Source of the DNA: Hygrophila difformis
Lineage: Eukaryota > Streptophyta > Magnoliopsida > Lamiales > Acanthaceae
NCBI GenBank assembly: GCA_030278955.1
Contig: JAOANR010000006.1
Location: 51,364,915-51,428,914 of the forward strand
Direction: 5' to 3'
DNA length: 64,000 nucleotides
The notes under the pieces: model-generated
What the model was told of the DNA's origin: nothing
The model's database searches: none
Seen by the model: the letters and a program-made list of their open reading frames with translations, nothing else
Shown: piece after piece, positions 11,999 to 23,880 of the stretch
How the letters are laid out: each line of letters opens with the position of its first letter
How positions within the stretch are numbered: position 1 is the first letter of the stretch
Made by a program: the position numbers and the translations under genes

Positions 11999-12023
11999 TG
12001 TTGCAAAATTCCCGGGTATTACA
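11370..12023 (-). repeat. Shortened LTR at the right end of the tandem array
   Basis: It has both LTR termini (TGTAATACCCCGG at 11370 and GGGTATTACA at 12023) but is only 654 bp against about 2.6 kb for its relatives. A single internal deletion joins the 3' part to the GC-rich 5' part near 11620. At 12023 it abuts Athila integrase sequence, so it marks the insertion edge. The candidate duplication is ACCCT (12024-12028); its partner would lie outside the window. Confidence 0.8.
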
Positions 12024-14853
12024 ACCCTAGGTATGCCAAATCTATTGACAATGTTACTTTTCAACAATTTGATGACTTGGCTACTGTCATTGGTTGGCAG
12101 TGTAATCGCCTCAACCCATTTGGATACGTAGTCGACATCTACCAGGATGTAATGATTCCCATCAGATGTCGGGAATGGTCCCATGAAGTGAATACCCCAT
12201 ACATCGAAAATCTCAAGGGTGAGAATTCCTTTTTGAGGCATTTCATCCCTCTTGGAGATATTCCCTAATCTTTGGCATCTGTCGCAGGCTTTCATAAACG
12301 TCTTGCAGTCCTCGTAAATGGTAGGCCAATAGAAACCACACTCAAGCACCTTATGAGTTGTTCGAGTGGGGCCATGGTGACCTCCATATTCCGATTCATG
12401 GCATTTTTTAGCGATTTGATAGGCCTCGTGCTCAGTTACACATCGTCTAATAATAGAATCTGCACAATGCTTGAAGAGATAAGGATCTTCCCAGAAGTAG
12501 TTAACTACATCTCGGTTGAACCTTGCTTTATGGCTTTTACGCTGGAATGGTGGGGTTATTCTGCATGCTAAAAAGTTAGCAATGTCGGAGAACCATGGAC
12601 AAGCTTGATCATGAAGGTGCAACACAAACAGTTGCTCGTCCGGAAAATTTTCATTGACGGCTAGTTCATTTTTATCATTTTCTATTCGAGACAAATGGTC
12701 AGCAACACCATTGTCTCTGCCTTTCCTATCCTTTATTATGATATCAAATTCCTGCAACAGAAGTACCCACCTGATTAATCGAGGTTTGGCGTCTTGTTTG
12801 CTAAACAAGTATCTTAATGCAGAGTGATCTGTGTATACTATGGTCTTCGTACCAATTAGGTACTATCTGAATTTATCAAACGCGAAGACCACCTCATACA
12901 TCTCTTTTCCGCGGTGGTGTAGTTGACCTGGGTCTCATTCAGGGCATGACTTGCGTAATGAATTACATAATGTCTCCCTTCCTTATGTTGCCCGAGAACT
13001 GCACCCACGTGAGATCGCTTGCATCACACACCTCGAAAGGTATTGACCAATCGGGTGGTTGTACTATCGGGGCAGAAACCAACATCTTCTTGAGCGTGTC
13101 AAAAGCTTGAACACACGCTTCATTTATTACAAAAGAATTTTCTTTACAAAGTAGGTTAGTGAGCGGCTTGGCAATTTTCGAGAAATCTTTAATGAATCTC
13201 CGGTAGAAACCGGCATGCCCTAAGAAACTCCTAACCAATTTTATTGAATTGGGTAATGGAAGATTGGAGATGACTGAGACCTGGCTCTGTCGACTTCGAT
13301 GCCTGCGCGCGAGATGCGGTGACCTAACACTATGCCCTCAATGACCATAAAATGGCACTTTTCCCAGTTTAAAACCAAGTTAGTGTCCTCACATCTTTTT
13401 AAAATTTTTGCAAGACGGGTCAAACATTCATCAAAAGTATCTCCATATACAGAGAAGTCATCCATGAAAACCTCTTTGCATTTTTCGATAAATCTGAGAA
13501 GATAGACATCATGCATCGTTGAAATGTGGCAGGCGCATTGCAAAGTCCAAAAGGCATACGCCTGTAAGCAAAAGTGCTATACGGGCGTGTGAAAGTGGTT
13601 TTATCGTGATCTTCACTAACTATTACAATTTGATTATAGCCCGAATAACCATCCAAAAAACAATAGTACTCCCTCCCGGCCAACCTCTCAAGCATTTGAT
13701 CAATAGAAAGCAAGGGAAAGTGATCCTTCTGCGTCGCAGTATTGAGTTTCTGGTAGTCGATACAAACTCGCCAACCGGTCACTGGCCTCGTCGCCACTTC
13801 TTTTCCTTGCTCGTTTGTCATTATGCACATCCCCCCACGCTTTGGTACTACATGCAATGGGCTAACCCATTTGCTGTCAGATATAGGATAGATGATACCA
13901 GCATCTAAGAGCTTGATAACTTCTTTCCTTACCACTTCCTGCATGTGGGGGTTCAAACGCCTTTGGGGTTGCCTTGAGGGCTTGTACTCCTCCTCCATTA
14001 AAATTATGTGCATGCAAACAGAGGGGCTTATTCCTTTTATATCAGAAATGGTCCATCCAATTGCATATACATATTTCTTGAGAATGACTACCAGAGCTTT
14101 TTCTTGTTCTTGTGTCAGCTTGGCTGACACAATTACCGGTAACTTTTTAGGTTCAGCGAGAAAAACGAACTTAAGATGATCCGGAAGTATTTTAAGTTCA
14201 AGCTCTGGTGGGCATTCAATGGAAAGCAGTAATTTGCGAGAGATGGATGGGGGTGAAAGATCAGATTTACCTTCAGGACCATGTGTCAGTATAGGGTCCA
14301 CTTCCTCTTCCTTGGTGCTCTCCTCCTCCTCCAGAGTGAACTCAATGCCGTCGAACTCTTCAAGGTCCCCAGTCATAGGGTCCTCGAAGTGCACGGCACT
14401 GCAGCTTTGTCCTTGCTCAGCACCAGCAGGCTTCAGTACCTGCTTTGAAACTTTGTCCCTCATCAACATCACAGAGTCAATGCTCGCATCCTCACTCCTA
14501 CCATCTATTACATCAATTATGGAAAAAGTTTCCTCATGCGGAAACCTTTGCAGCTTGCCCATGTTGAAGTTCAGCTCTTCTTCTCCAACACGGAGCTTGA
14601 TTTGATTTGAACGCGCATCAATCAGTGCACCACCTATTGAAAGGAAGGGGCGGCCTAGGATCAGTGGCATCTCATAGTCTTCTTCTATGTCAAGAATGAT
14701 GAAGTCGACAGGAAAGAGTGTTCCTCCTGTCTGGATGATCACGTCCTTCAGTATCCCGACTGGATGAGTGATCGACCGGTCTGCCAGTTGTAGTTTCATT
14801 GTAACCGGCTCAATCACTCCTAAGTGAAGACGTTTTGCCATGGCGAGTGGCAT
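12024..14853 (-). pseudogene. Athila-type pol: protease, reverse transcriptase, RNase H, integrase (broken)
   Basis: Successive minus-strand frames give the C-terminal part of an Athila protease (VDFIILD, then ILGRPFLSIGGALIDA), a reverse transcriptase (PISDSKWVSPLHVVPK, WRVCIDYQKLN, YRRMPFGLCNAPATFQRC, FMDD active site), an RT/RNase H connection (RSFLGHAGFYRRFIKDFSKIAKPL) and an integrase ([38 protein letters not shown]). Frameshifts occur near 13520, 13240 and 12900, and a stop at 14868 replaces the Gly in the protease active-site region. The integrase is cut at 12023 in mid-domain by the inserted LTR array. Not functional. Confidence 0.85.
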
Positions 14854-14865
14854 AACGTTGATGCT

Positions 14866-16304
14866 CGATCACAAATCGCATAACCCTTTTCCCACATTCG
14901 TCTTTCCAATGTGGACTGGCAGTGTGATATAGCCCGGGTCCTCCTTCTTCTCAGGTAGCACTCTTTGGATTATGGCACTGCAGCTGCTGTTTAAAATCAC
15001 CACTTCATCTTGGTCGAATTTCCTTCTCCCTGAAATTATTTCTTTAAGAAATTTAGCATAGACGGGCATTTCTGAAATCATTTCGACCAAGGGAATAGTG
15101 ATCTCAACAGCTTTCAATCTTTCTAAGAATTTTTTAAATTTTTCATCTTGTTCCTTATTTTTAAGACGTGCAGGGTATGGTACCCCTGGCATGTACTTAT
15201 TATCATCTATTTTTTGTGGTAAAGGGAAGGAAGTTGTACATTCACCTATACCCTTATCAGCTTTCATTGCAGCTTCAGTCTGCGAATCTGTTGCATCTGT
15301 TTTGTTCTTTCCCAGCTCCATACCTTCTTCTCCTTCAATCCTTTCCTTATCATTCTCAACCTCCACGGTTTTCTTATCCTTTACAACTTTTTTCTTTCCT
15401 GCTCCAACTGTTCCTTTCAGAACTTTACCTCCCCGCAACGTGATTGCTTTACATTGCGGGTTGGTCTCCGTGCTACCTTGCAGAGTTCCTTTCCCCCTGT
15501 TTTGAAGTTCTTTCGCCAACTGAGTGACTTGTGTTTCCACATTCTTGATTGATGACTGCAGTTGTTGGTTTATCTCCTTTTGATTGGAAATAAACTCAGT
15601 CATCATGTTCTCTAGATGGGACGGTGGTTTTTGATTGAACTGCTGGTTTTGGTCAGGCTGGTTTTGGAAATTCTGAAAGTTTTGGCATTGGTGTTGGTTA
15701 GGTCTTTGTTGTATGTGGGGCTGAAAGTTTTGATTCTGGTTCTGGAAATTTTGGACTCTCTGTTTGACGAAACCATAGTTTTGTGGCCTAAAGTTTTGCT
15801 GTGGGTTTTGGTGGGCAAACTGGGTAGGCTGATTTGGCTGAGACAACAAATGTGCATTGAGCGCATTGTTGTTAGAGTAGGATAGGTTTGGGTGACGGTT
15901 CTGAAAGTTTCCAGCATAGTTACAGCTTTCAGAAGCTATCTGCTGGCATGTGTCAGTTGGATGTGGTCCTTGACACAGCCCATACACAGCTTCTATCTGC
16001 TGTGTTTGCACTTGGCCTGACGAGGTTCCTGCATGGGATGTACCCGCTCCCTTTCCTTGGCTCAGTTGAATTGCAGCTACCTGTTCCTGCAATTTTTCAA
16101 AATCTGTTTTCCTTCACTTACAACAAATACTTTCCTAGGAGGATCAACCTTCCTCTCATCATTGTTCAAGACTGATCTATTAACAGACAGGGTCTCAATC
16201 TTTGCCCATGCTTGATCCATGGGCAAATGGAGTAAGTGTTTCCCTCCCGCAGCGTCTAGCATCATTCGCCTTGAATGGGTGAGTCCGATGAAGAATTTTC
16301 GCAA
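14866..16304 (-). pseudogene. Athila-type gag C-terminal half and linker to protease
   Basis: Frames 16304-16077 and 16092-14869 follow the capsid frame after a stop at 16308-16310 and a frameshift near 16090. They encode the post-capsid gag of Athila elements: the SRRMMLDAAGGKHLL helix, a GLCQGPHPTDTC-like knuckle region, a long N/Q/F-rich spacer, a basic linker with ITLRGGKVL, and the stretch up to the protease (DLSS at the stop). Family membership is clear. The function, particle assembly and RNA packaging, is lost through the breaks. Confidence 0.8.
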
Positions 16305-16310
16305 CTGTTC

Positions 16311-17306
16311 TCACTCTTGGTATCCATGTTGTGGGCATTTTCTCAAGAGGTTGAAGAACCTCTCCTTTGCATCGTAGAGCGACTCATCCGCTTTCATTTT
16401 GAATTCACCGATTTTTGCTCGTCCTTCTTCCACCTTTGCTTCGGGGAAATATTTCAACAGAAAACTCCTCACAAGATCCCCCCATGTGCTTCGTTGGTTC
16501 ACTGGCAAAGATTTATACCAATCCCTGGCTCCACTGAATAAAGAGAAAGGAAATAACATCAGTCTGATAGCATCAGGGGATACCCCCTGATTTTTAATTA
16601 TGTCACACAGTTCCAGAAAGGTTTGAAGATGATCATGAGGGTCCCCATGATTTGCACCGCAAAACTGATTGTTCTGCACCAAGTTAATGAGTGCAGGCTT
16701 AAGCTCGAAGTTGCGTGCATTGATAGGTGCTCTCCCTGGCCTATTCAGATAAGGCTCCACAATTGGCTGCATAAAGTCAGCCGCTGCATGCTGTTGTTGA
16801 TTTCTCTGCTCTGCCTGATTTTGGTACTGCTGATGGTAATTGGGATTTTGTTGGTAATTGTTTGGATCATGAGGGTAGTTTTGGAATTGGTCTTGATTAA
16901 AGGGAGGGTTCCGGTATTGCTGGTTTTGCATGTTTTGGTTTTGGTTGTTATATTGGTTTAGAGGTGGTGGCTGTTGGTGAAATTGCTGGTAATGTTGCTG
17001 ACCAAGATTAGGTAGATTCTCCTCCTCGTTAACACGATTTGGGTCCTCTATCACATCTCCGTCAGCTCCATTGGCTGGATTATTGAGGGGTTGGTTATGG
17101 ATGGGTGGTTGGTTTATGGGTAAGATCGGGGGAATTCCTTGGTTCTCCGCCATATCCGATTGATCACTGCTTGTGGTTTCGGGTGAGGTACGGGTCTGTG
17201 CTTCCTGTTCCTTTCTTAGCCTTGCCTGTGCCCGCAGTTGTCGAGCAGTCCTTTCTATTTCTAGATCGAATGGTAGCTCAGGCGATGTGTCCTTCCTCCG
17301 TTGCAT
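16311..17306 (-). CDS. Athila-type gag, capsid part
   Basis: A 331-codon frame, MQRRKDTSPELPFDLEIERTAR at the start, then an N/Q-rich spacer, then a Retrotrans_gag capsid domain (residues about 200-330): NFELKPALINLVQNNQF, DPHDHLQTFLELCDIIK, RLMLFPFSLFSGARDWYKSL and a SLYDAKERFFNLLRKCPQHG end. This is the classic Athila capsid signature. It ends in a stop where related gags continue, so the original protein was longer. The start lies about 130 bp from the primer site, an unusually short leader for this group. Confidence 0.85.
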   Translation of the reverse strand: MQRRKDTSPELPFDLEIERTARQLRAQARLRKEQEAQTRTSPETTSSDQSDMAENQGIPPILPINQPPIHNQPLNNPANGADGDVIEDPNRVNEEENLPNLGQQHYQQFHQQPPPLNQYNNQNQNMQNQQYRNPPFNQDQFQNYPHDPNNYQQNPNYHQQYQNQAEQRNQQQHAAADFMQPIVEPYLNRPGRAPINARNFELKPALINLVQNNQFCGANHGDPHDHLQTFLELCDIIKNQGVSPDAIRLMLFPFSLFSGARDWYKSLPVNQRSTWGDLVRSFLLKYFPEAKVEEGRAKIGEFKMKADESLYDAKERFFNLLRKCPQHGYQE

Positions 17307-17435
17307 AAGTAGTTTGTATCACGACTTGACAGTACCTGCACAACCCCCAGGTTAGTAATGATTCAAAAATATATACAAAAACTATCTATGAGTAAATCAG
17401 GAGTGTAATTCTCTATATAAAACGGCGCTGCATCC

Positions 17436-17453
17436 TCCCCGGCAACGGCGCCA
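17436..17453 (-). other. Primer-binding site of the Athila element
   Basis: The minus strand reads TGGCGCCGTTGCCGGGGA, the site known from Athila/Calypso elements (tRNA-Asp type). It directly follows the LTR end TTTCA at 17454. Confidence 0.9.
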
Positions 17454-19845
17454 TGAAACTTTTGACAATTTCCCACTATATGAGTATTTTCTGAAAAGAA
17501 TATAATCCCGCTTTAATTTTATTTAATGAAACCAATTATGAAGATGGAGTTGGGATTAAGGTTATGTTTATAGGTTGTCACGTTTTTATATACTCATGTA
17601 GGAAACTGTGGCCCGAAAGCGCACGGTATCAAAAATTGCAGTAATTTATAGTAAGACCGGATCGTTCACTGGAGGATGTGCGATGGAAGCAGGTCCCACG
17701 CCGTCTCATAAGATTTTCCACTCGATTCAAGTTTGAGTTTGGTTTTAAAATCTACTGGACATAATCTAAACTAAACTATGAAAGCGATAAACTTATTCTA
17801 CAAAGCATAATAAAATTATTCCAGAAAGCAATTAAATTTATTCTAGGAAAGCAGTGAAAGTTATTCTAAGAAAGCATGTAAAATTATGCTACACTATCTA
17901 GAAAGCAGATTTAAAATGTGACAGAAGGGACAGGGAGAAAATAATAAAGACTGGACAAGATTCAGATGAAACAATAATTAAACTTCCATTTTGTTACAAA
18001 GATCTTTATTTAGAGTATCAGTTAGCTAACTCTCATGCTTTCTATACAATGTTCCCTTTAACAGACAGGTACTTACAGTAAGAATTTACATGCTCTTATG
18101 ACCACAAAAATCTAAGACACCATAGATCTATAACTGCCCCTGCCGAGGTATGTTATTTATCTATGGTGGTTAAGCAACACCCGACAAATCATTAGTTGAC
18201 ATGCCAAATACTCCTATCATTCCCCCCTGTCACCCCCAAAGTTCAAATCAAGTCCCGAACCAACCCATAACTCTTAAACCTTATATACGGCGGCCAACCT
18301 CTAATTCTTCCGAGTGTCCTCTACAAAAGCATTTAAAAGAAAGCAGTAAAGAAAGCATTTAAAATCCTATCACTCGGAAGTTTCAAAACCTATCTCATTC
18401 CATTAGTATAAAAGAGCCTCTGGTCTTGGTGACCAGATGCAGATCCAGAACCTCCCAAATATCAGTAAGCCACAGGGCTTATAACATCTGGTTAGTTATG
18501 AGATACAAACTAAATGAAATAGATCCGTGAAGAATTGTTCCGGATGTACTCACTCAAGACTCAATTCTAGGCTTTGGCAGAAGAACCTAGTAGTTGAAAA
18601 AATACTCAACCCTACCTTAGAAATTAACCAAGGCCTACATGTTGTTCCTCTAGTATTATTTACCACATCTCATCTGAATCCAAGTGGACACTGATTCGAT
18701 GTAGTATTTAATATAAGATTTCCAACACACAGCAATTTTGAGAAAACAATTGATATCTGAAAATCATTCCCTACACAGGTACTAGACTCTCAATTGAAAC
18801 ACAGATCCTTTCAGTCTAGATGAGACCTAATCGCTGACTCTGCTTCTAAGTTCTAAAAATCAACCCCCAGTAGAAGATGAGTTAATCATAGCTGTGGAAT
18901 TTATCCCTTACTCAGATCCGGATTTTATAAAGTGATTTATGTTGGAAATTTACTATGCAACATCTGATTTAATGCAAAACTTTTATGTCCAAGGGGAAGG
19001 ATCCCCAAAATAATATGACAACAACATCTACATAATATTATCATGCATACTTGTATATGAGAAGATGAAATAAATTACCCCAAAATATAAGGCGAGATTA
19101 GACAGAATTTGTTACACAAAGATGAATTAGCCTTGAGATGAGAAGAAATTGGCTAAAAAGCAGTCAGACATATTTGGGGTTATATGGACTGCAAACATCT
19201 GCTATCCAGTTCCCAATTATTCCAGGTGGTATGATTTTTAGACAGTGAGAGACCTTCAATGACAGTGATCGCTGTCATCGAGAGTCCTACCATCCATGAA
19301 TTGAGGAAAAACCTACATGTTTTCTTATCGTGATACTATTACAACAGTGTTGATTGACACTGTTCAATAATACCACAACTCGAAATTCAGGTTTGAAATT
19401 AAGATAAGGAAAAGAAAACTGTATCTAATTAGGAATTGGCTGAGTGGCTAATCGTTATCCCTATACAGAGACATTTTTGCCGAAGCTTCCACCAATCTCA
19501 AATCAGACCATGCAAAATAACGAGCAATAACTAATACACAGAAGACGAGCTAGTCGTATCCCAAGAAGGGACCTTTTTGCCAACATTGATCTGTGATATT
19601 CCTTATTACTCATTTCATACACACGATAAAAAGGAAAATAAAAAAAATAAAAATAAAATGAACAAAAGATTTTTGGTATTGCATGAGTATCGATCACACA
19701 ATAATTTTAACACTAATGGGTTGAGGTGTGTAATGGATAAAATTAGATGTGATGGGCCTAAGCCCAATACACCCATGCAACTTACACAACTCGAGAAAAT
19801 AAAAATATTTTTGGGATTTTTAAAATAAGAGAAGAGAGGTCGATG

Positions 19846-20455
19846 CGGTCTCTTGAATTAGATGTGGTTTAAACTGTATCCATTACACCGCAACGAGTAT
19901 GCATGGAGGATGAAGCATTGGTCTATACCATAATTAGTCATTGCAGGGATGCGGTTAAAATCATCTGAGGCGGTCTATCAAGTCGATGCGGTTTAAACCG
20001 CATCGGATGGACTGCATCGATGAGATTGCATCCTTGCTCAAATTTGGCTAAGGCATTTGCTCCAAAGAATGAATGTGATGCGGTCTACAATGGTGACGCT
20101 ATTTAAACCGCATCAATGTAGACCGCATGAGGTTGGAGAAAAATAACAAGGCATGAAGGGATGGAATGCATGTGATGCGATCTTCCCATGCGATGTGGTC
20201 TACTTAGTCGATGCGGTTTATACCGCATCGAGTAGACCGCCTCATGGACACCGCATCATGATGGGGAATGCAACAAAAAACCAACTATTTTTTATACGAT
20301 GCGGTCTGGTAATACTGATGCGGTATAAACTGCATCATTTAGACCGCATCACATTTGTAATTTTCTAAGTCCATATTTTTGTTCACAAGGTACTCATGCG
20401 GTTACTATCTGATGTGGTTTATGATACACGCAGTGTAAACCGCATCATTCATTTC
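19846..20455. repeat. Nested-palindrome array 1 (GATGCGGT...ACCGCATC)
   Basis: Six units spaced roughly 80-110 bp. A unit has outer arms GATGCGGTCTA and TAGACCGCATC enclosing an inner palindrome GATGCGGT-TTAA-ACCGCATC or a variant. Good examples are around 19995-20015 and 20190-20240. Inner and outer arms vary between units. Confidence 0.8.
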
Positions 20456-21259
20456 GCACCAGTGTCATCTCGCACTTGTACTTGTGGAAATTATATATTT
20501 TTAACAGTTTATACATGTACAGTGGGCTATAACAAGGATTAAACCATAAAACTACAAACATGGAATTTAAAGGTCTATTCTACCAAAAACAACATAAAAA
20601 TCTAAGAACTATATGCATAAAAATAAAAAAACACCAACATTATCTAAGGAAGCATAAATGGTAGATTTAGAACAAGGAAAACAGTAATAAAGCAATAAAA
20701 CCCTAGATCTAACAAACCCTAAGTTATCTAAACCCTAAGAACCCTATTTGAAGCTCTAACGCATAAACAAGCTACAAACCCACCATACATGCATTTATTG
20801 AACCTAGAAGACAACTAACAACATAATAAATAACTACTAGTTGCTAGCAAACATTCTAAGCATTTATGTCTAGGAAAGCATTAAATCTATATCTAAGAAA
20901 GCATTAAAGTAGTGTTAAACGCATGAGTCAAAAACCCATTTCTGGAATTTTTCCTTGTATTAAAACACTTGAAAGCATGGTAAATAACCAAAAACCACTC
21001 ATTATTTGAAGGTTGGGTTTATTCTAACTAAAAAACTTGTAAAAATATGGCTATAGCTACCCTAAAAAGAAGAACAAGAGTTACAACTAGTCTAAGGGTA
21101 CAAACAGAATAAAACTAAGCTATATTGCAAGAAAACAAAACTAAACTACACTACCTACCTAACCCTTAATGGGTAAGAACTGAAGGTTCTTGCTCTTCTT
21201 TTTGGAACTTCTTTTTGTCTGGATGGATAAAAAATGCTGAAGTGATGGAGGAGACACCC

Positions 21260-21266
21260 TTTTATA
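21260..21266 (-). promoter_or_regulatory. TATA box of the Athila LTR
   Basis: Minus strand TATAAAA followed by GGGTGTCTCC. It lies between the two palindrome arrays, so one array is upstream and one is in the transcribed part, if transcription starts about 30 bp further. Confidence 0.55.
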
Positions 21267-21377
21267 CTCTTTTTCACGAAACCCTAGGCCCATTAGGTCA
21301 AACAGGGCCCATTAACAGGGGCATGCATTTATCACGTGTTGCACAACCTTAACCAGATGTGTTCTTCAGAATTTGAA

Positions 21378-21801
21378 TCTGATGCGGTTTCTCCAGTGAT
21401 GCGCTCTAAACCGCATCAGGCATTCCGCATTGCATGTATCTTCTCTTCCTTGGTCTTTGTCTGGTATGCGATCTAGTTGAATGATGCGGTATATACCGCA
21501 TTGAGTTGACCGCCTCACATAGATCGCATGCATTTTCTCCTGCTTGGTCTCTTGTTTGAAACGATGCGGTTTAGAAGGTCAATGCGGTATAAACCGCATA
21601 GAGTAAACAACATCGATGGAGTGCTTCTCTTCCAACATTTATGTCAATTTTTCTTCCTTCTTTCTCTAGTGATGCGGTTTACATGGGTTTATACAGCATC
21701 ATGTAAACTGCATTGAGTATCACAACCAAAACTTGGTCTCTTCAGAGTGATGCGGTCTATTAACACGATGCGGTATAAACCGCATCAGATAGACCGCATC
21801 G
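21378..21801. repeat. Nested-palindrome array 2
   Basis: Five units of the same design as array 1. The clearest is 21749-21800: outer arms GATGCGGTCTAT and ATAGACCGCATC (12 of 12 pair) around an inner palindrome at 21767-21786 (GATGCGGT-ATAA-ACCGCATC). Confidence 0.85.
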
Positions 21802-22130
21802 GATTTCAACACTTAGCCAAAAATTCAGTTTTGTGGGATTTTTATTCTTTTTCCCATCTTTTCTTTCCTTTTTCTTTTCTTTTTCCTTTTTTCATGTTTT
21901 TGGATTTTTCTAACACAAATACAATAAAAAAAAATTGCATATTTTTGTGTTTTTCATTACCAGTTCATTATTCTTACAAACTCACATTAATCTGTCAAAT
22001 TCAACTGCTTTCTTATTGGAATAAGATGAAAATACGATCAAAATGTCAGTCTCAGACACGAAAATGGATTGGAAATAATGGACAATTTTGGCCATTATCA
22101 CCCAACTTTAATCAGATACACAAAAATTAG

Positions 22131-22619
22131 AAACAAAAATTGTACCTGTGGAAGAAATTGAACCCCAGTCAGAGAACGGACGAACAGGCGGACGCCAGTA
22201 GAAGAGCAAACAAATGGCAAAAAGATGGTGGGCAGACAAGAAAGAAGAAGCGATGACGATAGGAATGGGGGCTAGGTTAAAGGGGCGACGGAGTTCCAGA
22301 GAGACGCAGCAGAGGGACAACGACGGGTTCCAGAGAGACACAGCAGAGGGATGGTGGCGGCGCAGAAGAAGGTTGGCGATGGAATGGAAGAGAGGAAAAA
22401 GGAGCCACGGTTTCCGGAGAGAGACACGGCAGAGAATTGATGCAAGCGCTCGAGAATTGAAAATGCCAAATCTTGCCAATTCTCCGTAATTTGGAGAGAA
22501 ACGAAACTAGAGAAAGAGAATCAATTTATTTTTCTGTATTCAATTCTCAGTTCTAAACAAATAAGGGAATTGGGCTCAATTCCAATTCTCTAGGCCCAAT
22601 TCCCTGTACCAAACACCCC
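22131..22619 (-). mobile_element. Terminal fragment of a DNA transposon (possibly PIF/Harbinger)
   Basis: Read on the minus strand from 22619, it starts GGGGTGTTTGGTACAGGG and has a 12-bp subterminal hairpin (AGGGAATTGGGC at 22564-22575 with GCCCAATTCCCT at 22594-22605). TAA follows the terminus, as for a PIF/Harbinger 3-bp duplication. No matching opposite end is visible. The segment interrupts the chromovirus 3' end. Inside it, GTTCCAGAGAGACRCAGCAG is duplicated. Family assignment is tentative. Confidence 0.4.
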
Positions 22620-22820
22620 TAAGGTCCTTTCTTTTTTATTTCTTATATCATATCATGTCATTTTTATTTTTGTAGTATGACTGAACTCAGAATTGAAAGT
22701 TCCAAGTTTCCCACGTACACGGTGAAGGGATCAAGCCATCACATAGTTCAAAACAATTTGAATTTGTTTTTCTTTGATTATGATACAAGTAGATGGTCGT
22801 TACATCCTCTCCCCTTTAAG
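22620..22820 (-). other. Chromovirus 3' UTR start with first polypurine tract
   Basis: The tract AAAGGGGAGAGGA (minus strand, 22805-22818) follows the end of pol and abuts TGTAACGACC. The next ~185 bp match the module at 5211-5471 but stop at 22620, before the second tract and the true LTR. Confidence 0.65.
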
Positions 22821-23880
22821 CTTGCAGTTATGTCCCCATAACTGTGGTCGAATCACCTTGGAAAAGGGTTGGGTAATGTTGTCTCATGTCTGCCTCCAAT
22901 TCCCATGTTGCGGTCTCAGCTTCGTGGTTAGACCTAGAGCTGTAAATAGAACAAACAGTTCATGAGCTGAGCTCGTTTCGACACGTGTTCGTTCGTTAAC
23001 AGCTCGTTCGGTAAGTTAAACAAACCTAGCTCAAACACATAATTTGTTTGTGTGTTCGTTCGTTAAATTCACGAACAGTTCGAAATTCTTTTTTAATGGA
23101 ATATATATTATAAAAATTAAAAATTTTATCTAATTGTTCTTTTCATTTTTTATTTTTATTAATTTCACATTTCTCTCATAAATTATATTACAATATACAT
23201 TACATTTTCACCTCATTTAATTCTAAAACAAATAAATTTATTAATAAAATAAATGGTTCGTTAACTGAGCTCAACTAGGCACGTGTTCGTTCGTTATTCG
23301 TTCATAAGGTTAAACGAACAGAGCTCAAACATGAAAATTGGCTCGTTAAGATTTTTGGCTCGGTTCGTGCTCGTTCGTTAAGTTTAACGAACAGAGCTCA
23401 AACACTTGAAGCTCGGATCGGTTTGGCTCGTTTACAGCTCTAGTTAGACCAAAGAACCTTGACCATTTTTACGGTGTTATTCCTTGTCACTCTCTCCTTG
23501 AAGTCGAGAATTTGCACTGGGACCTCCTCGTAGGTTAAGTCATCATCCAATTCAATCACTTCTGGTTGAAGCACATGCGTTGGATCGGGCACATACTTCT
23601 TTAATTGCGAGACATGGAATACATTGTGGACACGAGCCAATTGTGGCGGTAATGCTAGTTGATACGCTATGTTTCCGACTCTTTCTAGAATCTCATAAGG
23701 TCCTATGTATCGAGGACTTAACTTTCCTCGCTTGCTAAAGCGCATCACCCCCCTTCATTGGCAATACCTTTAGCATAACCTTATCCCCAACTTGAAATTC
23801 TAGATCATTCCGTCTCACGTCCGCATAACTCTTTTGTCGGTCTTGGGCGGCTCTCATCCTTTCTTGAATCACCTTGATTT
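22821..23880 (-). pseudogene. Chromovirus integrase C-terminus and chromodomain, split by a MITE
   Basis: Minus-strand frames give a GPY/F-type integrase tail (KRGKLSPRYIGPYEI, HNVFHVSQLKKYVPD) and then a chromodomain-like segment (VQILDFKERV, VKMVKVLWSN). That is interrupted at 23442 by the hAT MITE and resumes at 22934 (HEAETATWE, EADMR). Chromodomains of this position steer chromovirus integration through histone marks. Two frameshifts, near 23880 and in a G-run near 23755, separate it from the integrase core. Confidence 0.85.
22935..23442. mobile_element. hAT-type MITE
   Basis: The 508-bp insertion has inverted ends TAGAGCTGTAAA and TTTACAGCTCTA and perfect 8-bp target duplications GTTAGACC (22927-22934 and 23443-23450). 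Its interior has repeated GCTCGTTCGTTAA-type motifs in both orientations and no coding capacity. The host sequence it splits is the chromodomain reading frame, which resumes on the other side of one duplication copy. Confidence 0.95.

Larger units (their letters stand above)
17454..22130 (-). repeat. Athila-type 5' LTR, very long; right boundary uncertain
   Basis: The left edge is fixed by the primer site. The right edge is not: I place it near 22130, before a GC-richer segment of different character. A minus-strand TATA box (21260-21266) with transcribed-looking sequence downstream supports a promoter here. The LTR contains two arrays of nested inverted repeats (19846-20455 and 21378-21801). 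No coding region is supported across the interval, and 17454-19840 shows nothing else I can name. Confidence 0.6.

Noticed and set aside
22108..22489. Open frames on both strands in the GC-richer segment
   Set aside because: Low-complexity Arg/Ser or Leu/Ser peptides from a transposon end with an internal duplication. No motif.
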